A stretch of 64,000 bases of DNA from Dinoroseobacter sp042096155 (GCA_042096155.1 JBELMC010000002.1:14281-78280), one strand, 5' to 3'; numbered from the stretch's first letter, positions 8,789 through 18,141 are shown. Made by a program: numbers and translations. The notes: a model not told the origin generated them from the letters alone.

Positions 8789-10322
8789 AATGGGCTTTGG
8801 CCTCATACAGCGTGTCTTTGGAAATTTGAGTCACACCGCGTTCAGACGCATAAAGTTCGGTGTTGCGGCGCGCTTTGCCGCGCACGAAAAAGGGGATTTT
8901 CTTGAGTTCTTTTTCTGCGTCGGCCAACCAGACTGTGACATCGCTGCCGGTCTCGAGCGGTTGTGGCGCGACCTTTTGCGCGGGCTCTGATACGGCATCG
9001 AGGGTTTTGGGCGCATGTCCGCCGTGATGACTGGGGCCCGCTGCATCGTGAAACTCGAAATCTTCGCGGAACATGGCCAGCAGATGCTCTTCCAAGCCCA
9101 TCACCAATGGGTGGATCCAAGTGTCAAACATCACATTCGCACCTTCGAACCCAACCTGCGGACTGTAGCGCGCCGGAAAGTCCTGGACGTGAACAGGCGC
9201 CGAGATCACCGCACATGGAATCCCAAGACGCTTGCCGATGTGACGTTCCATCTGGGTGCCGAGAATCATCTCGGGCGCGGCGTCCTCAATGGCTTTTTCA
9301 ACTTCAAGATAATCGTCCGTGATCAATGCGCTTAAGCCATAGTCTTTCGCCAAAGATCGGATATCCCGTGCAAATTCTCGGTTGAAACAGCCGATACCAA
9401 CCACCTCAAAGCCCATTTCATCGCGGGCAATCCGGGCCGCGGCTTTGACATGGGTGCCGTCGCCAAAGATAAACACGCGCTTGCCCGTCAGATACGTGCT
9501 GTCGACCGAACGCGACCACCACGGTTGGCGCAAACGAGAGATGTCGACATTGCCTTGCAAACCAGTCAGCTTGCGCACTTCGTCGATGAAATCCCATGTC
9601 GCGCCAACGCCAATCGGCACGGTTTTGGTATAAGGCTGGCCCAATTCGCGTTCGCACCAGCGGGCGGCTTGCTCGCCACTTTCCGGATACAGCAACACGT
9701 TGAAATGCGCGGCGCCTATTCGTTTGATATCGCTCGGTGTCGCGTTCATCGGCGCCACGACATTCACCTCAACGCCCAAATCGCTGAGCAACCCGGTCAG
9801 TTCTTCGACGTCATCGCGGTGACGAAAGCCCAGGCCGGTTGGACCGAGGATGTTGCACGTTGGACGCTCAGAGCGGGCGATCGGGCGGGCCAGATGACGG
9901 ACGATTTGAAAAAAGGTCTCATCACAGCCGTAGTTTTCCTTACGCGAATAGCTTGGCAATTCCAGTGGGATTACCGGGCACGGCAGACCCATGGTTTCGG
10001 CCAAACCGCCGGGATCATCTTGGATCAGTTCAGCGGTACAGGATGCACCAACGATGATTGCCTCGGGCTTGAAGCGATCATAGGCATCGCGCGCAGCATC
10101 CTTAAACAAATGCGCCGTGTCAGCGCCAAGATCTCGCGCTTGGAATGTGGTATAAGTCACTGGCGGACGATGGTCGCGCCGTTCGATCATCGTGAACAGC
10201 AAATCAGCATAGGTATCGCCTTGCGGCGCGTGCAGCACATAATGCAGGCCCTTCATGCCGGTCGCAACACGCATTGCGCCGACATGGGGCGGGCCCTCAT
10301 AGGTCCAGACGGTCAACTTCAT
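8778..10322 (-). CDS. bchB: BchB, dark protochlorophyllide reductase catalytic subunit B
   Basis: BchB pairs with BchN to form the NifDK-like component that reduces protochlorophyllide to chlorophyllide. The 514-residue product starts MKLTVWTYEGPPHVGAMRVA, characteristic of the family, and has the conserved VGASCTAELIQDDPGG block and the C-terminal small domain ending in the VRGKARRNTELYA motif. It overlaps the bchN stop by 4 bp (ATGA) and is followed by bchH. Confidence 0.97.
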   Translation of the reverse strand: MKLTVWTYEGPPHVGAMRVATGMKGLHYVLHAPQGDTYADLLFTMIERRDHRPPVTYTTFQARDLGADTAHLFKDAARDAYDRFKPEAIIVGASCTAELIQDDPGGLAETMGLPCPVIPLELPSYSRKENYGCDETFFQIVRHLARPIARSERPTCNILGPTGLGFRHRDDVEELTGLLSDLGVEVNVVAPMNATPSDIKRIGAAHFNVLLYPESGEQAARWCERELGQPYTKTVPIGVGATWDFIDEVRKLTGLQGNVDISRLRQPWWSRSVDSTYLTGKRVFIFGDGTHVKAAARIARDEMGFEVVGIGCFNREFARDIRSLAKDYGLSALITDDYLEVEKAIEDAAPEMILGTQMERHIGKRLGIPCAVISAPVHVQDFPARYSPQVGFEGANVMFDTWIHPLVMGLEEHLLAMFREDFEFHDAAGPSHHGGHAPKTLDAVSEPAQKVAPQPLETGSDVTVWLADAEKELKKIPFFVRGKARRNTELYASERGVTQISKDTLYEAKAHYAR

Positions 10323-11590
10323 TGCTTAAGCATCCCTTTGCGGCGCATGGGACGAGAAAAAAGACCAGCCAAATCGCCGGCCTGTTCGTAAAAATGAACG
10401 GGCGTAAACACCAGTTCGATTGCCCATTTGGTGGTCAGGCCTTCAGCTTCGAGCGGATTGGCCAGGCCAAGGCCGCACACGGTCAGATCCGGGCGCGCTT
10501 GACGGGCGCGATCGAGCTGCAAATCAACGTCCTGGCCCTCGGAGATCACAGGTCCTTCGGCCATCAAGTCCAGCTCAGGATCAATAAGAGCCTTGTGAAT
10601 AAACGGTGCCCCCACCTCGAGGGCGGTCATGCCACATTCTCGGGTCAGAAAGCGCGCCAAAGGAATTTCCAACTGGCTGTCTGGAAAAAAGAAAACGGAC
10701 TTTCCGTTCAAAGCCTGGGCGGCATTGGCAACGGCCTTGCGCGCCCGAACGCGCGGCGCATCGGTAACACGGGCAAAGGTTTCATCGTCAACGCCAAACG
10801 CATCCGCAATTGCGCGCAGCCACAAAGTTGTGCCCTCTTCACCGAACGGAAACGGCGCGCTTATCCGGCGAGCGCCAGCGCGGTCGAGCGCTTGAGACGT
10901 CTCGCCCAGAAACGGTTGCATCAGAGCATAAACCGTATTGGGCCCTATCGCGAGGTCACTGTCTTTGCGCGGCGCAGGCAACACTTTGATCGGACCGATG
11001 CCCATATCAGACAGCAGACTGACGGCCTGATCTTCGACCACGTCAGGCAGGGCGCCAACAAGAACAAGCGCGCGCGCATCCGTCTTGGGCAGCACAGGCA
11101 CCATGGCTTCAAGACAGGCATCTTCGCCTTGGGTGAAGGTCGTCTCGATTCCAGAGCCAGAATAATTCAGCACCCTCACATGGGGCGCATGCGCGATCGT
11201 GAGGCGTTCGGCGGCACGGGCAAGATCAAGCTTGATCACTTCTGAAGGGCAAGAGCCGACAAGGAACAGCTGTTTTATGTCAGGGCGACGTGACAGCAGC
11301 CTGGCAACCTCGCGGTCCAGCTCATCGTGGGCGTCTTTCATCCCGGCCAAATCACCCTCTTCGAGAATCGCTGTCCCGAAACGTGGCTCAGCAAAAATCA
11401 TCACACCTGCGGCGGATTGAAGAAGATGAGCACAGGTGCGCGAGCCGACCACCAGAAAGAACGCATCTTGCATTTTGCGATGCAACCAGATGATCCCGGT
11501 CAATCCACAAAAGACCTCACGTTGACCGCGTTGCTTCAAAACAGGTGTATCGCGGCAAGTAACGGCCGGAATCGAGCTGGGCGCGTTCAT
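10319..11590 (-). CDS. bchN: BchN, dark protochlorophyllide reductase subunit N
   Basis: BchN is the NifD-like partner of BchB and holds Fe-S ligands and substrate. The 423-residue product has the GQREVFCGLTGIIWLHRKMQD and VGSRTCAHLLQSAAGVMIFAEPR segments with the conserved cluster cysteines. I chose the ATG at 11590, which overlaps the bchF stop as ATGA; an upstream in-frame ATG at 11632 would lie within bchF. Confidence 0.97.
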   Translation of the reverse strand: MNAPSSIPAVTCRDTPVLKQRGQREVFCGLTGIIWLHRKMQDAFFLVVGSRTCAHLLQSAAGVMIFAEPRFGTAILEEGDLAGMKDAHDELDREVARLLSRRPDIKQLFLVGSCPSEVIKLDLARAAERLTIAHAPHVRVLNYSGSGIETTFTQGEDACLEAMVPVLPKTDARALVLVGALPDVVEDQAVSLLSDMGIGPIKVLPAPRKDSDLAIGPNTVYALMQPFLGETSQALDRAGARRISAPFPFGEEGTTLWLRAIADAFGVDDETFARVTDAPRVRARKAVANAAQALNGKSVFFFPDSQLEIPLARFLTRECGMTALEVGAPFIHKALIDPELDLMAEGPVISEGQDVDLQLDRARQARPDLTVCGLGLANPLEAEGLTTKWAIELVFTPVHFYEQAGDLAGLFSRPMRRKGMLKQ

Positions 11591-12072
11591 GTAGCAGGCT
11601 CCGATTGAACGCGCGCCATACGCAACTTCCAAAGGAACTGACCTGCGTTCACGACATAGGTCAGATACGCCACCAAAGCGATCAGCATTTGGCCCTCTGG
11701 CCCGACAGCTCCGCTAAAAAACGCATATATATAAAGGGTATGTAATGCGATAACGATGAAGCTGATTGCGTCTTCCCAGAAGAAAGCGGGCGCAAAAAGA
11801 TACTGGCCAAACACGACTTTTTCCCAGACGGCCCCTGTGATCATGATCACATACAGAAGCCCGGTTTTAATCAGGATCGACACCGTGGCGGCCATATAAC
11901 CCACATCTGTGAGCATATAACGCAGCACCAAAACCACAGAGACCGCAAAGGCCACAAACTGCAGCGGCGCCAGAATGCCTTGGATCAATGTCCAAACAGT
12001 TTTGTCACGACGAAGGCGTTGTTCGGGGGTGTAAAGCCCAGCCCCAGAGGGAGCTGCATTGCTGTGTGACAT
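11587..12072 (-). CDS. bchF: BchF, 3-vinyl bacteriochlorophyllide hydratase
   Basis: BchF hydrates the C3-vinyl group to a 1-hydroxyethyl group, before BchC oxidation. The 161-residue product has about four hydrophobic segments, in line with the membrane-bound BchF family. Start: the ATG at 12072 has a strong GGGAGGAG seven bases upstream, and the in-frame ATG at 12132 lies right against the PpsR operator, so the shorter form is preferred. It is first in the long minus-strand bchF-puhC operon, with a TGT-N12-ACA site 63 bp upstream. Confidence 0.95.
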   Translation of the reverse strand: MSHSNAAPSGAGLYTPEQRLRRDKTVWTLIQGILAPLQFVAFAVSVVLVLRYMLTDVGYMAATVSILIKTGLLYVIMITGAVWEKVVFGQYLFAPAFFWEDAISFIVIALHTLYIYAFFSGAVGPEGQMLIALVAYLTYVVNAGQFLWKLRMARVQSEPAT

Positions 12073-12134
12073 GACCGACTCCTCCCTTTGTGGATTGGGC
12101 TCCTCCCTCAAAGGTACCGCTTGAGAATTCACAG

Positions 12135-12152
12135 TGTCAACTGAAACTTACA
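12135..12152. promoter_or_regulatory. PpsR operator upstream of bchF
   Basis: The sequence TGTCAACTGAAACTTACA matches TGT-N12-ACA, the binding palindrome of PpsR/CrtJ, the aerobic/light repressor encoded at 13235-14662. It ends the first module of the bchF control region, 63 bp before the chosen start. Confidence 0.8.
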
Positions 12153-12277
12153 TTTATGAAGTTGACACATCGTGCATTTCAGACCCCGGGACAGCCTTGA
12201 GAACCCCAGGAAAACGGGGTATCTGCGCCAAAACTGCCGGGCGCCAGCACAAGGTTGGGCTGAAATTGGCGCACCAG

Positions 12278-12295
12278 TGTCTAATAGCTTTGACA
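12278..12295. promoter_or_regulatory. PpsR operator upstream of ppaA
   Basis: TGTCTAATAGCTTTGACA fits TGT-N12-ACA with the preferred TGTC...GACA arms. It lies 99 bp before ppaA and would place the antirepressor-repressor gene pair under PpsR control. Confidence 0.65.
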
Positions 12296-12394
12296 TTTTG
12301 TCCAAAAAAGTAGATGCTGGTGGATAACGTAGAGTGAAACCGGAGACCGATTCCTCCTAGATGACACGCACTACTGGTCCGTGTTCTGGATGCC

Positions 12395-13177
12395 ATGCCT
12401 CAAATTGCGGCCCCTATGCGACGCTCCAATTTTCATTTGGAGGATGCCGAAGTCGAAAGACTTGCGATCCGCACCATGGATGCGGTGTCGGCAATGGATA
12501 TCTCGACAGGCGCAGCAACGCCCTTCGCACAATTGTTTGCCCTGGCTGAAGCCTATATCGATATTGATGATACCAGTCGTTACACGATCCTTGAAAGCCT
12601 GCTCAATCGCGGTGTCGCGCCGGAAACCATTGCAGATGAGGTCGTCCCGGCCCTCGCATTGTATATGGGCCGTCTTTGGGAATTTGATCGCATCAGTTTT
12701 GCCGAAGTGTCCATTGCGACTGCGCGACTTCAACAAACAATCCGAGCGCTGACATATGACCACAAGGCTGAAAGTGCTGCTGTGGATGCACGCATCCTGT
12801 TGATCGCACCGACCGTTGAAACACACACCTTGGGCATTTTTGTATTGTCTGAGCAGTTTCGGCGCATTGGATGTACGGTGCGCGTCTGTGTTGGGGAGAC
12901 CAATCGTGAGATCGTCTCGATTGTACGCCGCACGCCCTATGATATGATTGGCATCACCGCAGGCAGCCACCGAACCCTGATCACAGTGCGCGAACTTGTG
13001 AAAGACCTCAGGGATGGCGTGCCTCGGAACAACAAAATTGTCCTTGGTGGTGCAGTGAGCCTTCTTGATTTGGACCTTAAAAAAGCCACTGGCGTCGACT
13101 ATGTGTGCAATAGTGTCGAAGAAGCTCTTGCGAAATGCCACATTGAAATGCAAAAAACCGAAGCTAGCTCTTTCTAG
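12395..13177 (+). CDS. ppaA: PpaA/AerR, cobalamin-binding regulator of photosynthesis genes
   Basis: PpaA/AerR proteins bind vitamin B12 through a SCHIC/B12-binding domain and modulate PpsR/CrtJ. The 260-residue product has an N-terminal helical part and a C-terminal B12-binding fold: ILLIAPTVETHTLGIFVLSEQ contains a histidine (ETH) that is the probable cobalt ligand, followed by GITAGSHRTL and KIVLGGAV. It lies 57 bp upstream of ppsR on the same strand, the standard arrangement. The start is moderately certain; another ATG lies at 12416. Confidence 0.93.
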   Translation: MPQIAAPMRRSNFHLEDAEVERLAIRTMDAVSAMDISTGAATPFAQLFALAEAYIDIDDTSRYTILESLLNRGVAPETIADEVVPALALYMGRLWEFDRISFAEVSIATARLQQTIRALTYDHKAESAAVDARILLIAPTVETHTLGIFVLSEQFRRIGCTVRVCVGETNREIVSIVRRTPYDMIGITAGSHRTLITVRELVKDLRDGVPRNNKIVLGGAVSLLDLDLKKATGVDYVCNSVEEALAKCHIEMQKTEASSF

Positions 13178-13234
13178 TTACTAACAGACCATCAGTCCCC
13201 CGAACGACCATCGGAAGACTGCGAGACCCGCGAA

Positions 13235-14662
13235 ATGAACACGAGAGAAGGCGAATTCTGGGCTGAGCGCTCAGTTCCAAGGATTGCCCCTGAGCATTTC
13301 AATGAGATTGTCGCCACAGCGGCAGACCTCGCTATTGTGGTGAACCTAAAGGGCATTGTACAATCCTTGGTGGTCAATCCGTTGAACCCGGGTCTTGGAC
13401 GATTGGACCATTGGGAAAATCGCGACATTCGCGAATTCCTTGCGGAAGACTCTCTGAAAAAGCTCGAGCGTCAGCTTGAAGCCTATCGCGGCGATGCCGC
13501 TGAGAATTTCGACAGCATCGAGGTCAATCACTACGACAACTCGAATTGGGAATTTCCGATCCAATACACAATGCATCGGACCGGTGACAAAGATCTGATC
13601 TTGATGCTGGGGCGCGACATGCGTCCGATTGCCGAGCTTCAAACGCGGCTTGTCAAAGCGCAACTGACGCTTGAGCAAAATTACGAAGCCCACCGAGACT
13701 TTGAGACCCGCTACCGCGTCTTGATGGATTCGACCCGTGATGCATTTGTTTTGATCGATCCCAGCAACGCGCGGATCATCGACGCCAATGCCGCAAGTGC
13801 TTTGGAGTTGGGCACGGATACGGATACGTTGATCGGGACCAGTCTGGCCCAGGAATTTGAAGGCCGCAAAACGGGTGAGTTTCTCGAAGCGCTTATTGGC
13901 GCTGTGACGTCGCAAAGCGGTGCGTCTATCTCCACCCAATCGCGCCGGACAGGCCGCGAGCTGGAGCTGACCGGCACCCAATTCCGTGCCGCGGGCGACC
14001 GTATTGTTCTGGTTCGGATGGAAAAGGCGGGATCGCCTGAAACCGTCGCGGAAGACTTATCGGTTGTCCTGTCGAGCCTGTTCCGGGACGGTGCTGATGC
14101 AATTGTCGTGACTGACAAAATCGGTATGATCCGCTACGCAAATGACGCGTTCCTGACGATGACAGAGTCAGCGCAAATGTCAGACGTCAGGGGCATGAGC
14201 CTGTCGGACTTCCTCAAGCGGGGCAGCGTTGACGCCAAAGTTCTGATCGACAATGCGAACCGCGCAGGCTCGATGCCGGTCTATTCCACCCGACTGCGCA
14301 GCACGTTTGGCAGTCAGATCGCTGTTGAGATGTCGGCGACCCATTTGTCGAACTGGTCTGCAGGTGGCTACGCCTTTGTTATGCGCGATGCCTCGCGGAT
14401 GGATCTGGTGCGCAGTGCATCAACCGATATGCCCGGTGTACTCGGCGAAGGCACAACACAAAACGTGATTGATCTGGTCGGGTCTGCACCACTGAAGGAC
14501 ATCGTGGCTGCCACCACGGATGTGGTCGAAAAAATGTGTATTGAAACAGCGGTTAACCTGACACGCAACAATCGCGTTGCCGCTGCAGAAATGCTTGGGC
14601 TCTCACGACAAAGCCTCTACGTCAAGCTGCGCAAATACGGTTTGCTCAGCAAAGAAGGCTAA
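13235..14662 (+). CDS. ppsR: PpsR/CrtJ, PAS-domain repressor of photosynthesis genes
   Basis: PpsR binds TGT-N12-ACA operators and represses bch, crt and puf genes under oxygen or light. The 475-residue protein has an N-terminal PAS-like region (about 20-120), a linker helix (about 135-155), PAS1 (about 160-260), PAS2 (about 285-380) and a Fis-type helix-turn-helix at the end (AAEMLGLSRQSLYVKLRKYG). Its only cysteine is C435, in the HTH domain 40 residues from the end, at the place of the redox-active HTH cysteine of Rhodobacter PpsR. The second cysteine of that pair, between PAS domains, is missing. Confidence 0.97.
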   Translation: MNTREGEFWAERSVPRIAPEHFNEIVATAADLAIVVNLKGIVQSLVVNPLNPGLGRLDHWENRDIREFLAEDSLKKLERQLEAYRGDAAENFDSIEVNHYDNSNWEFPIQYTMHRTGDKDLILMLGRDMRPIAELQTRLVKAQLTLEQNYEAHRDFETRYRVLMDSTRDAFVLIDPSNARIIDANAASALELGTDTDTLIGTSLAQEFEGRKTGEFLEALIGAVTSQSGASISTQSRRTGRELELTGTQFRAAGDRIVLVRMEKAGSPETVAEDLSVVLSSLFRDGADAIVVTDKIGMIRYANDAFLTMTESAQMSDVRGMSLSDFLKRGSVDAKVLIDNANRAGSMPVYSTRLRSTFGSQIAVEMSATHLSNWSAGGYAFVMRDASRMDLVRSASTDMPGVLGEGTTQNVIDLVGSAPLKDIVAATTDVVEKMCIETAVNLTRNNRVAAAEMLGLSRQSLYVKLRKYGLLSKEG

Positions 14663-14727
14663 AATCCGCTTCTGCAAAACAAATTAGAGCGCCTCAGGGT
14701 GAGAATTATACTTGCTCCGACTCAAGG

Positions 14728-14745
14728 TGTCAGCTTTAATTGACA
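14728..14745. promoter_or_regulatory. PpsR operator directly before bchG
   Basis: TGTCAGCTTTAATTGACA matches TGT-N12-ACA and ends one base before the bchG ATG. A second sequence meeting only the minimal pattern lies at 14752-14769, inside the first codons. A possible -10 element (TATACT at 14707-14712) upstream would let PpsR block the elongating or initiating polymerase. Confidence 0.75.
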
Positions 14746-14746
14746 C

Positions 14747-15646
14747 ATGAGTGTAATGACCGAAGCACAACTGCGGCGGCTGCCGGACCCAGTTGCTGCG
14801 CTACAATTGATCAAACCCGTCACATGGTTCCCACCGATGTGGGCTTATACATGCGGGGTAATATCGTCCGGTGTTTCGGTGTCAGACCACTGGGGCAAGC
14901 TTTTGCTTGGAGTGATTCTCGCCGGACCAATTGTCTGCGGCATGAGCCAAGCGGCCAATGATTGGTGTGATCGTCATGTCGACGCAATCAACGAGCCCAC
15001 GCGCCCGATTCCGTCCGGCCGTATTCCCGGGACATGGGGATTGTGGATTGCACTTGCGATGTCGGTGCTGTCGATTCTTGTGGGGGCGTTTCTCGGATTA
15101 TGGGGCTTCATCGCCACGCTTGTGGCCGTGGCTTGTGCATGGATCTACTCCGTCGAGCCATTTCGCTTAAAGAGATCGGGATGGTGGGGCCCGGGCCTTG
15201 TCGGGCTGTGCTATGAGGGCTTGCCCTGGTTCACCGGTGCAGCTGTCGCATTGGTGGCGTTCCCGGATGTGCAAATCGTCATGATCGCGATCCTGTATGC
15301 CCTGGGGGCGCATGGAATTATGACGCTCAATGACTTTAAAGCCCTGGACGGCGACCGGCAAATGGGGGTGAATTCATTGCCCGTGACACTTGGACCAGAG
15401 CGCGCCGCTCGCCTGGCATGCGGGGTGATGGCGATTCCGCAGATCGGCGTGATCGCCTTGCTGTTCGGCTGGGGTATGCCGGATCGCGCCTTAATCATCA
15501 CCGGCTTATTGGTCCTGCAATTCTGGGCAATGGGTGAAATGATACAAGATCCAAAAGCAAAAGCCCCCTGGTACAACGCCACCGGCGTGCTGTTCTACGT
15601 ATCTGGCATGATGGTCACGGCCTTTGCCCTGCGAGGGATCGGCTAG
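14747..15646 (+). CDS. bchG: BchG, bacteriochlorophyll a synthase (geranylgeranyl transferase)
   Basis: BchG is a UbiA-family membrane prenyltransferase that esterifies bacteriochlorophyllide with geranylgeranyl diphosphate. The 299-residue protein has the prenyl-binding Asp-rich motif in NDWCDRHVDAINEPTRPIPSG, the second motif around LNDFKALDGDRQMGVNSLP, and about eight hydrophobic segments. The start is MSVMTEAQ at 14747 or MTEAQ at 14756; both lie right after or inside PpsR sites. It is followed by the PucC-family gene with no gap. Confidence 0.96.
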   Translation: MSVMTEAQLRRLPDPVAALQLIKPVTWFPPMWAYTCGVISSGVSVSDHWGKLLLGVILAGPIVCGMSQAANDWCDRHVDAINEPTRPIPSGRIPGTWGLWIALAMSVLSILVGAFLGLWGFIATLVAVACAWIYSVEPFRLKRSGWWGPGLVGLCYEGLPWFTGAAVALVAFPDVQIVMIAILYALGAHGIMTLNDFKALDGDRQMGVNSLPVTLGPERAARLACGVMAIPQIGVIALLFGWGMPDRALIITGLLVLQFWAMGEMIQDPKAKAPWYNATGVLFYVSGMMVTAFALRGIG

Positions 15647-16942
15647 ATGCTCAGTTGGATTTCAATCGTTCGTATGGGCCTTGTGCAAATGTGCCTTGGT
15701 GCAGTGGTGGTTCTGACGACCTCGACGCTGAACCGTTTGATGGTTGTGGAGTTGGCTTTGCCCGCCGTGCTGCCCGGATTGTTGGTCGCTTTGCATTACG
15801 GGATCCAAATCACCCGTCCCCAATGGGGCTATCGCAGTGATACCGGTGGCAAACGCACCCGTTGGATTATCGGTGGCATGGCGCTTTTGGCGCTGGGCGG
15901 GTTCCTGGCCGCATTGGGGGTTGTCCAGTTGCAAACTGACTTTGCGCAAGGGCTGGTGATCTCTATTCTCGCCTATGCGCTGATTGGGGTCGGCGTTGGT
16001 GCATCGGGCACATCTTTGCTGGCCCTTCTGGCCACCGCCACTCATCCAAGCCGACGTGCAGCCGCGGCGACGATCACCTGGCTGATGATGATCCTGGGGA
16101 TTGCTGCCACCGCGGGTGTCGTGGGGCATTTTCTCGATCCCTACACGCCAGACCTGCTGCTGAAAATCGTGGCGATCGTTGCGATGGGCGCAGTTTTACT
16201 GACCAGCCTCGCCGTTTTCGGGATCGAGCGTCGCGTGACCGTGACCACCCATGAACAACACCGCCTTCCTTTCTGGCAAGGCATGGCTGAGGTTTGGGCC
16301 GAACCGAAGGCGCGCAATTTTACGCTGTTCGTCTTTCTTTCGATGACCGCCTATTTCATGCAAGAGCTGATCCTCGAACCCTATGCGGGGCTCGTCTTCG
16401 CGTTCACGCCGGGTCAAAGCACCTCACTTTCAGGCGCACAAAACGGCGGCGTGTTCCTTGGCATGGTGACCGTTGGCATTTGCGCCACCGGCTTTCGCTG
16501 GGGGGCACTGCGGCATTGGGTAATCGGGGGGTGCCTGGGCTCTGCCGCGTCGCTGGTGGCCATCGCTCTGCTGGGCCAGATTGGCCCGGAGGCACCGCTG
16601 TTGATAGCAACTGTCGTATTGGGCTATATGAACGGCGTCTTCGCGGTCGCGGCCATCGGATCAATGATGCAGTTGGCCGGAGAAGGGCGCCAGGCCCGCG
16701 AGGGAACCCGCATGGGGCTTTGGGGTGCCGCCCAAGCCATTGCAGCTGGGTTTGGTGGGCTCATAGGCGCCGCCGCTGTCGATATTTTTCGACGCATCCT
16801 GGCAAGCGACGCCCATGCCTTTGGTGCTGTTTTCTTATTCGAAGCGAGCCTTTTTGTGCTGTCGGCGATCATCGCCATGAAAGTCATCGAAACCAACCAC
16901 ACCCGCCCGTTGTCAAACGCGGCCTTGGTTCCCGGGGAGTGA
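15647..16942 (+). CDS. PucC-family MFS protein of the bchG-bchP operon
   Basis: This 431-residue, twelve-helix carrier belongs to the same family as LhaA and PucC (blocks STLNRLMVVELALPAVLPG, GYRSDTGGKRTRW, MQELILEPYAGLVFAF). In Rhodobacter the corresponding gene between bchG and bchP is called bch2 or orf428 and is thought to act in pigment delivery or assembly. It starts directly after the bchG stop and lies 5 bp before bchP. No puc antenna genes are near, so it is not linked to LH2 here. Confidence 0.92.
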   Translation: MLSWISIVRMGLVQMCLGAVVVLTTSTLNRLMVVELALPAVLPGLLVALHYGIQITRPQWGYRSDTGGKRTRWIIGGMALLALGGFLAALGVVQLQTDFAQGLVISILAYALIGVGVGASGTSLLALLATATHPSRRAAAATITWLMMILGIAATAGVVGHFLDPYTPDLLLKIVAIVAMGAVLLTSLAVFGIERRVTVTTHEQHRLPFWQGMAEVWAEPKARNFTLFVFLSMTAYFMQELILEPYAGLVFAFTPGQSTSLSGAQNGGVFLGMVTVGICATGFRWGALRHWVIGGCLGSAASLVAIALLGQIGPEAPLLIATVVLGYMNGVFAVAAIGSMMQLAGEGRQAREGTRMGLWGAAQAIAAGFGGLIGAAAVDIFRRILASDAHAFGAVFLFEASLFVLSAIIAMKVIETNHTRPLSNAALVPGE

Positions 16943-16947
16943 ACATA

Positions 16948-18141
16948 ATGAATTATGATGTTGTCGTCATTGGAGGAGGCCCGTCAGGTGCAACAGCCGC
17001 TCTAGACCTTGCACAGGCGGGAAAAGTCGTTGCGCTGATCGATCGCGATGGTCGGATCAAGCCATGCGGCGGTGCAATTCCGCCGCGTGCAATTCAGGAT
17101 TTCGATATTCCCGATCATATGGTCGTCGCCAAGATCAACACCGCCCGTATGGTCTCACCGACCCAGCGCTCGGTGGACATCCCCATTGAGGGGGGCTTCG
17201 TTGGCATGGTCGACCGGGAAGATTTTGACGCGTTTTTGCGTGCCAGAGCAGAGGCCGCCGGCGCCCATCGTCACACCGGAACTTTCATGCGAATCGATCG
17301 CGACGCCGCTGGCACCCATGTGATTTACCGCGACAAAGCGACAAAAAATGAAGTCTCGTTGACCACCAAGCTGGTGATCGGCGCGGATGGAGCCCGCTCT
17401 AACGTGGCCAAAGCAGAGGTGCCCGGTGGAGCCGAGATCCCTTATGTGATCGCTTATCATGAGATAATCAAAGCGCCAGAGCCCGGAACCTCCGGAGCGG
17501 CGCTCTATGACTCCAAGCGATGTGATGTGGTCTATGACGGCGTGATCTCACCAGATTTCTATGGCTGGGTGTTCCCACATGGCAAACATGCCAGCGTTGG
17601 CATGGGCACAGGCGTGGACGGAACAGACCTGAAAGAGGCGACCCGATTGCTGCGCGAAAGCTCGGGCTTGACCGATTGCGAAACCATCCGCAAAGAGGGC
17701 GCCCCGATCCCGCTAAAGCCCTTGGACAAATGGGATAACGGGCACGACGTTGTGCTGGCAGGCGATGCCGCTGGCGTCGTGGCACCATCCTCTGGCGAGG
17801 GAATATATTATGCGATGCAAGGCGGTCGCGAAGCCGGTTTCGCAGCACTTGCCTGCCTGAAATCCGGCAAAGCCAAAGACTTGAAACAGGCTCGCAAACG
17901 GTTTCTCAAGAAGCACGGTTCTGTTTTCCGCATCCTCGGCGCGATGCAGGACGCGTATTACAAGTCCGACGAACGGCGCGAACGATTTGTCAGCCTATGC
18001 CATGACATCGACGTCCAAAAACTGACCTTCGAGGCCTATATGAACAAAGAATTGGTCAAGGCACGGCCCCTGGCTCACCTGAAAATCGGCATCAAGAACT
18101 TGGCGCATTTGTCAGGCCTGATCTCACCGGTGCGCACCTGA
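16948..18141 (+). CDS. bchP: BchP, geranylgeranyl reductase
   Basis: BchP reduces the geranylgeranyl tail of bacteriochlorophyll to phytyl. The 397-residue flavoprotein starts with the FAD-binding motif VVVIGGGPSGATAALDLA, followed by the family block KPCGGAIPPRAI and the second dinucleotide-binding segment VVLAGDAAGVVAPSSGEG. Start: the ATG at 16948 lies 5 bp after the PucC-like gene; the frame stays open far upstream but runs through that gene. It overlaps idi (TGATG). Confidence 0.96.
   Translation: MNYDVVVIGGGPSGATAALDLAQAGKVVALIDRDGRIKPCGGAIPPRAIQDFDIPDHMVVAKINTARMVSPTQRSVDIPIEGGFVGMVDREDFDAFLRARAEAAGAHRHTGTFMRIDRDAAGTHVIYRDKATKNEVSLTTKLVIGADGARSNVAKAEVPGGAEIPYVIAYHEIIKAPEPGTSGAALYDSKRCDVVYDGVISPDFYGWVFPHGKHASVGMGTGVDGTDLKEATRLLRESSGLTDCETIRKEGAPIPLKPLDKWDNGHDVVLAGDAAGVVAPSSGEGIYYAMQGGREAGFAALACLKSGKAKDLKQARKRFLKKHGSVFRILGAMQDAYYKSDERRERFVSLCHDIDVQKLTFEAYMNKELVKARPLAHLKIGIKNLAHLSGLISPVRT

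Larger units (their letters stand above)
12073..12394. promoter_or_regulatory. Divergent control region between bchF and ppaA
   Basis: This 322-bp stretch has no convincing gene. It holds two PpsR-type palindromes (12135-12152 nearer bchF, 12278-12295 nearer ppaA), a further half-site (TTGACACAT at 12162-12170) and the bchF ribosome site. A TTGACA at 12290-12295 could be a -35 element for ppaA, but I see no good -10 sequence behind it. Confidence 0.7.

Noticed and set aside
12371..13153. 260-codon minus-strand frame opposite ppaA
   Set aside because: Its length mirrors ppaA, whose B12-binding motifs are clear on the plus strand.
16294..16947. Upstream extension of the bchP frame
   Set aside because: It lies within the PucC-family gene in another frame and adds over 200 residues before the FAD motif, which should be N-terminal.
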